NCBI GenBank assembly: GCA_021798075.1
Contig: JAJZYO010000109.1
Span: forward strand, 1 to 6,756
Direction of reading: 5' to 3'
Length of the DNA stretch: 6,756 nt
Source of the DNA: Actinomycetes bacterium
Lineage (GTDB): Bacteria; Actinomycetota; Acidimicrobiia; Acidimicrobiales; Palsa-688
In this document: positions 1 through 6,458 of the stretch, one piece after another
Numbering within the stretch: position 1 is the stretch's first letter
Layout of the letters: each line of letters opens with the position of its first letter
Notes under the pieces: generated by a model
What the model was told of the DNA's origin: nothing
The model's database searches: none
Seen by the model: the letters and a program-made list of their open reading frames with translations, nothing else
Position numbers and translations under genes: made by a program

Positions 1-439
<439 letters not shown>

Positions 440-446
440 GACCTTC

Positions 447-467
447 GGTACACCGCTAAGGCGTACC
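447..467 (-). repeat. Hairpin next to the 16S mature 5' end
   Basis: GGTAC at 447-451 pairs with GTACC at 463-467. One A-C mismatch and two further pairs (453-454 with 460-461) close a five-base loop. The hairpin lies about 8 nt outside the mature 16S end. It may be a folding or processing feature of the pre-rRNA, which is inference. Confidence 0.5.
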
Positions 468-470
468 TAA

Positions 471-513
471 AGCCAATGAGAGCACCAACCCTCCGCCAAA
501 ATGAGGATTGGCT
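471..513 (-). repeat. Bulged hairpin in the 16S leader
   Basis: AGCCAAT at 471-477 is perfectly complementary to ATTGGCT at 507-513. Directly inside it, CCTC (490-493) pairs with GAGG (503-506), so the two stems stack on one side, leaving a 12-nt bulge (478-489) and a 9-nt loop. It is part of the rRNA leader, and a processing or antitermination role is only inferred. Confidence 0.4.
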
Positions 514-539
514 GGCACAAAACAAGACATATTGTCCGT

Positions 540-592
540 CTAGTGCTTGACAAGGTTTGGCACCTCGGCTCTCGCCGAGGCACCCGCACTAG
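540..592 (-). repeat. Nested inverted repeat in the 16S leader
   Basis: An outer perfect 7-bp pair, CTAGTGC (540-546) with GCACTAG (586-592), encloses an inner perfect hairpin, CCTCGGC (563-569) with GCCGAGG (574-580) around a 4-nt loop. No T-run follows on either strand, so it does not look like an intrinsic terminator. It sits just downstream of the boxA-like element in transcript order, where pre-rRNA leaders commonly carry structured processing elements. Confidence 0.55.
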
Positions 593-605
593 CTTTTGGC
601 TTCCT

Positions 606-625
606 CTATTCCGTTTTCAAGGTCC
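606..625 (-). promoter_or_regulatory. boxA-like antitermination element
   Basis: On the minus strand this reads GGACCTTGAAAACGGAATAG. It resembles the boxA-type motifs (CTTGAGAACT-like) found in actinobacterial rRNA leaders and spacers, where NusB/NusE-dependent antitermination complexes assemble. Its position, after the predicted promoter and before the structured leader, fits that role. It was identified by resemblance and not by a motif score. Confidence 0.5.
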
Positions 626-753
626 ACTGCTCGCGCCAGCACTCGTCTGCTTGGGGCAGGCGGCGGTGCCGACCGTAACTACGTCGCTCAGGACCGTACC
701 GGCCCTTCGTGGCGCTACCGCCCAGGGAGCTCCTGCTCGCTGAGCGGCTCTCA

Positions 754-782
754 AAGCTAGCCTACGAGTCGGAGCCTGTCAA
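754..782 (-). promoter_or_regulatory. Predicted rRNA operon promoter
   Basis: On the minus strand a perfect -35 hexamer TTGACA (777-782) is followed after exactly 17 nt by TAGCTT (754-759), a plausible -10 keeping the conserved first T, second A and last T. Transcription would begin near 747 and run into the 16S gene about 300 nt downstream. The discriminator after the -10 (TGAGAGCC) is G-rich, and the region upstream of the -35 is GC-rich with no A/T-rich UP element. This is the best promoter I see for the rRNA genes. A second promoter may exist. Confidence 0.6.
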
Positions 783-791
783 CACGGCCTA

Positions 792-860
792 GGGCCCAAC
801 ACACCCGGGCCCCGCTCTTGCCGTCCGGCAAGCCCTCTACTCGGCCACTCTGGCGAGTGG
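792..860. repeat. Three consecutive short hairpins between rRNA promoter and ftsH
   Basis: Three perfect inverted repeats lie in a row: GGGCCC 792-797 with GGGCCC 807-812 (9-nt loop); CTTGCCG 817-823 with CGGCAAG 826-832 (2-nt spacer, so effectively a 5-6 bp stem with a 4-7 nt loop); and CCACTC 845-850 with GAGTGG 855-860 (4-nt loop). None is followed by a T-run, so they are not obvious intrinsic terminators. They lie immediately upstream of the rRNA -35 box and could also be in the 5' untranslated region of ftsH. The function is unknown. Confidence 0.5.
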
Positions 861-933
861 TAGGGATCATGATATCTCAGACCCTGGCCCAGCCGGCAGG
901 GGAAATGGGGCTGCAAGCGGCCCCGGCCCGCCG

Positions 934-2976
934 GTGCCGGAGCGGTCGGGGCAGACTGGACTAGTGACCAAACCGGCCTCTCCGCCCCCCGCCGGCGGCA
1001 AGCCCGTGCCCTCCGCCCCCCCTCCACCTCCTCCCTGGCGCCACTGGCTGTGGGTCGTGGCCGTGGCCGCCTTCGTGCTGCTCTTCTTCGTGCTGCCGGC
1101 CACCAGGATGACCTCGCCGGTCACCCTCACGTACTCGCAGTTCGTAAAGGACGTGGCTGCGGACAAAGTGTCTACCGTGACGCTCAACCCGAGCGGTAGC
1201 GCCACGGGCCTCTTGAAAGACGGCCACGGCTACACGGTCGTCATCCCCCAGGCGCCGAGCCCGGGCGCCTCGCTGCTCGACCAGCTCCAGCGCAACAAGG
1301 TGCAGGTCACGGCCACCACCATCGGCCCCTCGTTCGCCTCTCAGGTCCTCAGCTGGGTCATCTTGCTGCTCGTGCTGGCGCTGCCCGGCTATCTCTGGTA
1401 CCGCTTGTCCAAGCGCGGTGCCGCCACCGGTGGGGGCTTGGCCGGCATCTTCGGCGCCGGCCAGTCCAAGGCGAAGCTGTTCGAAGCGAGCAATGTGACG
1501 ACTACGTTCGCCGACGTCGCCGGCTACGACGGGGCCAAGGCAGAGGTGGCCGAGGTCGTCGAGTTCTTGAAGCGGCCGGACCGCTACGAACGGGCCGGCG
1601 CCATGCCGCCGAGGGGGATTTTGATGGTGGGCCCGCCCGGTACGGGCAAGACGCTGCTCGCGCGGGCCGTGGCCGGTGAAGCAGGGGTCGCCTTTTTCTC
1701 CGTCACTGGCAGCTCCTTTGTCGAGATGTTCGTCGGGGTGGGCGCGGCCAGGGTCCGCGACCTGTTCGCCGAGGCCCGCAAACGCGCGCCGGCCATAGTC
1801 TTTATGGACGAGATCGATGCCATAGGCCAGCGCAGGAGCGGCACGGGCGTGGTCGTCTCCAACGACGAACGCGAGCAGACCCTCAACCAGCTCTTGGCCG
1901 AGATGGACGGCTTCGACGTCACCAAGGGCATCGTCGTGCTGGCGGCCACCAACCGGCCGGAGGTGCTCGACCCCGCCCTCCTGCGCCCAGGGCGTTTCGA
2001 CCGCCAGGTCCAGATCCCGCTCCCGACCCTGTCTGACCGCCTCGAGATCCTGAAGGTCCACTGCCGGGGCAAGCGGCTCGACCGGGGCGTGGACCTCGGG
2101 GTGGTGGCGAGGGGGACGCCGGGGTTCTCGGGGGCGGACCTCGCCAACCTGGTCAACGAGGCGGCCATCAATGCGGCTCACGACAACCGGGACTTCCTGG
2201 TCGCCACCGACTTCGACCAGGCGAGGGACCGGGTGATCCTCGGCCGGCGAGAGGGCAGCAACGTGCTCCTCCCCGACGAGAAGGAGGCCGTAGCCGTGCA
2301 CGAGGCCGGCCACGCCCTGGTGGCGGCGCTCGTCCCCAAGGCAGACCCCGTCGCCAAGGTGACGATCCTGCCGGCCGGCCAGGCCCTCGGCGTCACCGAG
2401 CAGCTCCCCCTCACGGACCGGCACCTCTACGGCGAGGACTACCTCTACGACAGCCTCGCCGTCCGCCTAGGCGGGCGCGCGGCCGAGCTGGTCGAGCTCG
2501 GCCAGGGCTCGACGGGGGCAGCAAACGACCTCGCCTCGGCGACCGAACTGGCCGTGCGGATGGTGCGCGAGTTCGGCCTGTCCAAGGAGCTCGGCCCGGT
2601 CGGCTACCCCGAGGGAGGCCCCGCCTACCTGGGCGGCGGCGGTGCCGGGCTTTCCAGCCGGCCCTTCGCGGAGGAGACCCAGGGCCTCATTGACGCCGAG
2701 GTGCGCGCCCTGCTCCTCCAGGCAGAGCAGAGGGCCGTCGCACTGCTCACGACCGAGCGAGACAAGCTCCGCCGGCTCGCCGACCTGCTGATAGCCAAGG
2801 AAACCGTCGACGGCGCAGATGTCTACGCCATCGCCGGCGTGCGAGAACCGGACAGGCTGGACCAGGGCACCACCGTGGCGCCGGGGCGCGCTGCCGCCTC
2901 CGCGACGGAGCGCCAAGCGGGGACAGCACCGACGTCAGTAGCGGTCGCGGAGGTGACCGAGCCCGGGGCGGGGTGA
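934..2976 (+). CDS. ftsH: ATP-dependent zinc metalloprotease FtsH
   Basis: This is a membrane-anchored AAA+ protease that unfolds and degrades membrane and cytosolic proteins as a hexamer. In the 680-residue product I see a Pro-rich N-tail (16-34), TM1 (about 35-55), a small extracytoplasmic domain (about 60-130) and TM2 (about 133-156). The AAA domain follows: Walker A GPPGTGKT at 233-240, pore loop FVG at 266-268, Walker B with MDEID at 291-295, and a second region of homology with likely arginine fingers R351 and R354. The protease domain has the zinc site HEAGH at 456-460 and the third ligand D532 in a GAAND context, so it should be active. A low-complexity Ala/Thr tail starts near 640. 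Length is near the family norm. The GTG at 934 has no clear Shine-Dalgarno; an in-frame GTG at 964 (dropping 10 residues) is equally plausible. It is divergent from the rRNA genes and convergent with the glycosylase gene 22 nt away. Whether other ftsH copies exist in the genome cannot be seen. Confidence 0.95.
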   Translation: MPERSGQTGLVTKPASPPPAGGKPVPSAPPPPPPWRHWLWVVAVAAFVLLFFVLPATRMTSPVTLTYSQFVKDVAADKVSTVTLNPSGSATGLLKDGHGYTVVIPQAPSPGASLLDQLQRNKVQVTATTIGPSFASQVLSWVILLLVLALPGYLWYRLSKRGAATGGGLAGIFGAGQSKAKLFEASNVTTTFADVAGYDGAKAEVAEVVEFLKRPDRYERAGAMPPRGILMVGPPGTGKTLLARAVAGEAGVAFFSVTGSSFVEMFVGVGAARVRDLFAEARKRAPAIVFMDEIDAIGQRRSGTGVVVSNDEREQTLNQLLAEMDGFDVTKGIVVLAATNRPEVLDPALLRPGRFDRQVQIPLPTLSDRLEILKVHCRGKRLDRGVDLGVVARGTPGFSGADLANLVNEAAINAAHDNRDFLVATDFDQARDRVILGRREGSNVLLPDEKEAVAVHEAGHALVAALVPKADPVAKVTILPAGQALGVTEQLPLTDRHLYGEDYLYDSLAVRLGGRAAELVELGQGSTGAANDLASATELAVRMVREFGLSKELGPVGYPEGGPAYLGGGGAGLSSRPFAEETQGLIDAEVRALLLQAEQRAVALLTTERDKLRRLADLLIAKETVDGADVYAIAGVREPDRLDQGTTVAPGRAAASATERQAGTAPTSVAVAEVTEPGAG

Positions 2977-2998
2977 GACGGGCTTCCTCAGGCCGGCC

Positions 2999-3658
2999 CT
3001 AGCGCGACACCGGCCGCGAGGCCCACGAGCTCCCGGCCAGTACATAGCGCCACGGCAGCTCAGGGGCACGGGAGGCAGAGAGGCCGACGCGCGGCGTGGC
3101 GACCACCCGTCCTCCGGCGCCGGCACCGTCGTCGGCCAGCCACAGCGGCCCCGGGCCGTCCCCCGCAGAGGCGCCGGCAGGAGGGACGAGGTCTATGCCG
3201 TTCATCTCGCCCGTTATGCCGAAAGCCTCGGCCAGGCGCGCCGGGCCTCGGCACAGGTCCAGGTCCCGCAGTGCCTTCTGGCCGTGCGAACGGGCCAGCC
3301 TCATGGCGCCGACCCCTCCCAGCGGCTCGGCCGCCCGCAACAGAACAGCCGACGCCGTCCCCTCGGGGCCGCACACGACGTTCGCGCACCAGTGCATGCC
3401 GTAGGAGAAATAGACATAGAGGTGGCCGGCGGGCCCGAACATGATGGCCGCGCGCGGCGTCGGGCCGCGGAAGGCGTGGCTGCCCGGGTCGTCCATCCCC
3501 ATGTACGCCTCGACCTCGACCAGCCGGGCGACCCTGCCGTCGCGATGCACGAGCAGCTTGCCGACGAGGGCTCTCGCTACGCACCGGGCGTCGCCGGCGA
3601 AGAACTCCCGCCCGAGCGGCGTGGCCGTCCTGGCCTGGCGCTCGGCCACTCGAGGCAC
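2999..3658 (-). CDS. mpg: 3-methyladenine DNA glycosylase, AAG/Mpg family
   Basis: This is a base-excision repair enzyme expected to cut alkylated or deaminated purines (3-methyladenine, hypoxanthine) from DNA, leaving an abasic site. The 219-residue product matches the AAG fold family along its length. VEVEAYMG (47-54) carries the likely catalytic glutamate E50. SHAFRG follows at 60-65, then YVYFSYGMHWCANVV (81-95), VLLRAAEP (105-112), CRGPARL (136-142), TPRVGL (188-193) and a closing WRYVLAGSSWAS (203-214). The start is GTG, preceded by an AGGTCAGGG stretch that can serve as ribosome-binding site 4-5 nt away. It begins 26 nt after the argH stop on the same strand, so it is probably the last gene of the arg transcription unit. 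No functional link to arginine is implied. Its stop faces the ftsH stop. Confidence 0.93.
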   Translation of the reverse strand: MPRVAERQARTATPLGREFFAGDARCVARALVGKLLVHRDGRVARLVEVEAYMGMDDPGSHAFRGPTPRAAIMFGPAGHLYVYFSYGMHWCANVVCGPEGTASAVLLRAAEPLGGVGAMRLARSHGQKALRDLDLCRGPARLAEAFGITGEMNGIDLVPPAGASAGDGPGPLWLADDGAGAGGRVVATPRVGLSASRAPELPWRYVLAGSSWASRPVSR

Positions 3659-3684
3659 GCTGCCCTGACCTGGCTGGGCCAGCC

Positions 3685-5142
3685 TTACCGGCTGGGTGCG
3701 CTGGTGCCAGGCGCCGGCGGGGCGGCGGCACCGCGGCTGTGGCCGGCACCGGCGCCGGCGTGAAGGCCGAAGCGCTCCGCGTCGGCTTGTACGGCGGCGG
3801 CGAAGCGTTCGAGCTGGGCTGCTACAGGACCTGGGCCCGCCCCTCCAGGGGTCGTCCGCCGGGTGACGGCTACTCCGGCCTCCAAGAGGGCGACCGCGTC
3901 CGCACCGAGCGAGGGGTGCGCCGCCACGAGTTCCGTGAGCGGGACGTGGCGTTCGAGCGAGTCCCGGACGAGGCCCCCGACCAGCTCATGGGCACGGCGG
4001 AACGGCATGCCTTTCAGGACCAACCACTCCGCCAGGTCAGTCGCCGAGAGGGCCGGGTCAGAGGCGGCGAGCGCCATGGCCTCGGTATCGAACGTCGCTG
4101 TTGCTATGAGGCCCGTGATCGCGTCGAGGGAACGCTCCAGCTGGTCCACCGCATCGAAAAGGGGCTCCTTGTCCTCCTGCAGGTCCCGGTTGTAGGCGAG
4201 GGGCAAGCCCTTCAACGTGGTGAGCAGCCCGGCCAGGTGCCCGACTAGGCGACCGGTCTTCCCCCGGGCCAGCTCGGCGATGTCGGCGTTTTTCTTTTGG
4301 GGCATCATCGAGCTACCGGTGGCGTACGAATCGGCGAGGTGCATGAACCCGAACTCCGCCGACGACCACAGGACGATCTCCTCCCCGAGGCGCGACAGGT
4401 GCGCGCCCAAGAGGGCGAGGTCGAAGAGGGCCTCTGCCACGAAGTCGCGGTCCGATACGGCGTCGAGGGAGTTCTCGAAGCGGGCACCGAAGCCGAGCTC
4501 GTGGGCCACCCAATCGGGGTCGATAGGAAGCGACGAGCCCGCCAGCGCCCCCGCCCCGAGCGGCGACACGTCGAGGCGCCGGCGGGTGGCGGCCAGCCTG
4601 TCGATATCCCGTGACAGTGCCCAACCGTGGGCCAGGAGGTGGTGGGCGAGCAGCACCGGCTGGGCGCGTTGCAGGTGGGTGTAACCGGGCAGGTAGGCGT
4701 CGCCGGCTTCTTCGGCCCGGGCCAGCAGCACCTCCTCGAGGGTGATCACGGCCTTGGCTATCTGAGCGAGCGCCCTCTTGGTGAAAAGCCGCATGTCGGT
4801 CGCCACCTGGTCGTTGCGGCTACGGCCCGTGTGCAGGCGGGCACCGACCTCGCCGGCGATCTCGGTCACCCTGCGTTCGAGCGCCGTGTGGATGTCTTCG
4901 TCGTCTGGCTCGAACACAAAGGTCCCCTCGGCCAGTTCCTCCTCCGCCTTCGCCAGCGCGGACAGGAGGGCCCCGCTCTCTTCGCGAGAGACCAGGCCGA
5001 CCCGCTCGAGCCCGAGGACGTGCGCCCGGCTGCAGGCCACGTCGTCGGGCGCGAGCCGGCGGTCGAACGAGAGGCTCCCAGTGAAGCTGAGTAGCTCCTC
5101 TGACTGCTTGCCGCCACCGAAGCGGCCCTGCCAGAGCGTCAT
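3685..5142 (-). CDS. argH: Argininosuccinate lyase
   Basis: It catalyses the last step of arginine synthesis, splitting argininosuccinate into arginine and fumarate, as a cytosolic tetramer of the fumarase/aspartase superfamily. The 485-residue product opens with the family's typical LWQGRF (3-8). It has HTGRSRND at 104-111, the THLQRAQP motif at 155-162 with the catalytic-region T155/H156, and the flexible signature loop GSSMMPQKKN at 276-285 containing the catalytic serine. The loop ends in NAD where most family members have NPD, a conservative-looking oddity. The last ~25 residues are an Ala/Gly/Pro-rich tail that seems non-conserved. The ATG at 5142 matches the usual N-terminus, yet no Shine-Dalgarno is visible ahead of it. 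It lies 51 nt after argG and 26 nt before the glycosylase gene. Confidence 0.97.
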   Translation of the reverse strand: MTLWQGRFGGGKQSEELLSFTGSLSFDRRLAPDDVACSRAHVLGLERVGLVSREESGALLSALAKAEEELAEGTFVFEPDDEDIHTALERRVTEIAGEVGARLHTGRSRNDQVATDMRLFTKRALAQIAKAVITLEEVLLARAEEAGDAYLPGYTHLQRAQPVLLAHHLLAHGWALSRDIDRLAATRRRLDVSPLGAGALAGSSLPIDPDWVAHELGFGARFENSLDAVSDRDFVAEALFDLALLGAHLSRLGEEIVLWSSAEFGFMHLADSYATGSSMMPQKKNADIAELARGKTGRLVGHLAGLLTTLKGLPLAYNRDLQEDKEPLFDAVDQLERSLDAITGLIATATFDTEAMALAASDPALSATDLAEWLVLKGMPFRRAHELVGGLVRDSLERHVPLTELVAAHPSLGADAVALLEAGVAVTRRTTPGGAGPGPVAAQLERFAAAVQADAERFGLHAGAGAGHSRGAAAPPAPGTSAPSR

Positions 5143-5159
5143 CGGGCGACAGGTTACTG

Positions 5160-5179
5160 AGCGGGAGCGGGAACCCGCT
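5160..5179. repeat. Inverted repeat in the argG-argH gap
   Basis: On the plus strand AGCGGG occurs twice (5160-5165 and 5166-5171) followed by CCCGCT (5174-5179), so two alternative 6-bp stems can form with loops of 8 or 2 nt. It occupies the 51-nt argG-argH spacer. No T-run follows on the transcript strand. It might tune mRNA stability or argH translation, which is inference. Confidence 0.4.
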
Positions 5180-5193
5180 TGATGGCTGGACCC

Positions 5194-6390
5194 TCAGGCA
5201 GAGGTGCCCGTCCCCTGGCGGCGTGCCCACGTCTCGACCGAGAGCCCGAAGATACGGACGAAACCCTCGGCGTCCTGGTGACGGAAGCGGTCGGCAGCGG
5301 TGTACGTGGCCAGGTCGTGCTCGTAGAGGCTGACCGGGCTCCGCCGGCCGGCCACGTAACAGGTCCCCGGTTGGCAGCGCAGGCGGACCTCGCCGCTCAC
5401 GTGGCGCTGGGTCTCGTTCATGAACGCGTCCAGCGCGCTCTTGAGCGGTGAGTACCACAACCCGTCGTAGACGAGCTCGGCCCAACGGGGCTCGAGGCGC
5501 GCCTTTTCGTGCGCTACGTCGCGCTCGAGGGTCATGCCCTCCAAGTCCGCGTGGGCCATGAGCAGGGCGAGCGCCCCGGGGCACTCGTAGATCTCGCGGC
5601 TCTTGATCCCGACCCGGCGGTTTTCGACCATGTCGACGCGCCCGAAACCGTAAGGGCCGACGGCTTGGTCGAGCGCGGGGACCAGCTGCTCGAGGGTCAT
5701 CGCCCGGCCGTCGAGCGACACCGGGAGGCCCGACTCGAAGCCGACCACCAGCTCGCGTGGCTCCTCGGCTCGTGGCACTGTGAGCTCGTAGACGTCCCCG
5801 GGCGGCATTTCCCACGGGTCTTCCAGGACACCGCACTCGACGGTGCGGCCCCAGAGGTTTTGGTCGACCGAGTAGGGGCTTTTCTTGGTGGCGCTGACCG
5901 GGATCCCGTACTTGGCTGCGTACTCGATGGCGTCCTCCCGGGTGAACTTCCAACTGCGGACGGGGGCCACCACGTCGAGGTCGGGCGCCAAGGCGCGCAC
6001 CGAGACCTCGAAGCGGACCTGGTCGTTGCCCTTGCCCGTGCAACCGTGGGCGACGGCGCCGGCGCGGTACTCGCGCGCCGTGGCCACCAGGTGCTTGGCT
6101 ATGAGAGGCCGGGACAGCGAGCTCACGAGCGGGTACTTGCCCTCGTAGAGGGCGTTGGCCCGCACAGCGGGCGCCACGAACTCCCGAGCGAACTCCTCGC
6201 GTGCGTCTGCTACGACGACCTCCACCGCGCCCGCTTTCAGCGCCCTCTCGCGGACCGTCGTCCACTCCCCGCCCTGGCCGAGGTCAACGGCCAAGGCCAC
6301 TACTTCGACGCCCATTTCCTCGGTCATCCAGCGGACCGCTACAGAAGTGTCCAGCCCGCCGCTGTAGGCGAGCACGACCCTCTCCGGCAT
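5194..6390 (-). CDS. argG: Argininosuccinate synthase
   Basis: It condenses citrulline and aspartate with ATP to give argininosuccinate, AMP and pyrophosphate, the penultimate step of arginine synthesis, in the cytosol. The 398-residue product has the PP-loop ATP site AYSGGLDTS at 8-16 and the second family signature GCTGKGNDQVRF at 116-127. It shows the usual mid-protein text (ATKKSPYSVDQNLWGR at 167-182, GIKSREIYECPGA at 261-273) and is full length for the family. I chose the ATG at 6390 because the protein family starts a few residues before the PP-loop and because AAGGAG lies 6 nt upstream. The frame is open further upstream to 6498, but that part overlaps argR and reads as repeat-encoded Arg/Gly/Pro/Glu. 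It lies between argR (55-nt gap) and argH (51-nt gap). Control by ArgR is expected from the family, although no ARG box is evident here. Confidence 0.97.
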   Translation of the reverse strand: MPERVVLAYSGGLDTSVAVRWMTEEMGVEVVALAVDLGQGGEWTTVRERALKAGAVEVVVADAREEFAREFVAPAVRANALYEGKYPLVSSLSRPLIAKHLVATAREYRAGAVAHGCTGKGNDQVRFEVSVRALAPDLDVVAPVRSWKFTREDAIEYAAKYGIPVSATKKSPYSVDQNLWGRTVECGVLEDPWEMPPGDVYELTVPRAEEPRELVVGFESGLPVSLDGRAMTLEQLVPALDQAVGPYGFGRVDMVENRRVGIKSREIYECPGALALLMAHADLEGMTLERDVAHEKARLEPRWAELVYDGLWYSPLKSALDAFMNETQRHVSGEVRLRCQPGTCYVAGRRSPVSLYEHDLATYTAADRFRHQDAEGFVRIFGLSVETWARRQGTGTSA

Positions 6391-6396
6391 TGGATT

Positions 6397-6402
6397 CTCC
6401 TT
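6397..6402 (-). promoter_or_regulatory. Ribosome-binding site of argG
   Basis: The minus strand reads AAGGAG ending 6 nt before the ATG at 6388-6390. It is the clearest Shine-Dalgarno in the window and fixes the argG start, ruling out the longer open frame that begins inside argR. Confidence 0.85.
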
Positions 6403-6404
6403 TT

Positions 6405-6458
6405 CTCTCTCAGGTCCCCGGTCTTTCCCAGGTCCCCGGTCTCTCTCAGGCTTCCCGG
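6405..6458. repeat. 18-bp tandem repeat across the argR-argG junction
   Basis: Three adjacent 18-bp units are visible on the plus strand: ctctctcaggtccccggt (6405-6422), ctttcccaggtccccggt (6423-6440, two differences) and ctctctcaggcttcccgg (6441-6458, diverged at its end). The third unit includes the argR stop codon (6446-6448) and the last argR codons. The first two fill most of the spacer up to the argG ribosome-binding site. This looks like duplication of the argR 3' end by replication slippage (inference). Confidence 0.8.

Larger units (their letters stand above)
440..747 (-). other. pre-16S rRNA leader region
   Basis: This non-coding stretch separates the mature 16S 5' end from the predicted transcription start near 747. 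Short open frames here have no recognisable protein content. In transcript order it holds a boxA-like element (606-625), a nested inverted repeat (540-592), a bulged hairpin (471-513) and a hairpin just outside the mature 5' end (447-467). Actinobacterial rRNA operons usually have such leaders, which carry antitermination signals and are removed by RNase processing. The extent is inferred from the promoter call. Confidence 0.65.

Noticed and set aside
526..553. Second rRNA promoter candidate on the minus strand (TTGTCA at 548-553, 16-nt spacer, TATGTC at 526-531)
   Set aside because: The -10 matches the consensus at only three positions and lacks the final T. The -35 overlaps the nested leader stem region, and the upstream TTGACA/TAGCTT pair is much better. 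It is possible but unsupported.
785..862. tRNA-like text on the minus strand (GAGTGGCCGAGTAG, then a CTTGC/GCAAG stem with a 7-nt loop)
   Set aside because: The D-arm-like piece and anticodon-like arm are suggestive, but the base before the putative anticodon is G instead of U, there is no TTCGA T-arm and no acceptor stem pairs. It is not a tRNA gene.
961..2424. 487-residue open frame antisense to ftsH
   Set aside because: It is a GC-rich shadow frame. Its translation is Arg/Gly/Asp/His-rich with no domain, while the plus strand encodes a full, motif-complete FtsH.
2991..3015. GGCCGG/CCGGCC inverted repeat at the ftsH-mpg convergence as a bidirectional terminator
   Set aside because: A 6-bp stem with a 13-nt loop and no T-run on either side, partly inside mpg. 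In DNA this GC-rich such pairs arise easily by chance.
4820..6265. 481-residue open frame overlapping argG and argH in another frame of the minus strand
   Set aside because: The translation is Arg/Pro/Gly-rich without recognisable motifs, and the overlapping argG and argH are unmistakable.
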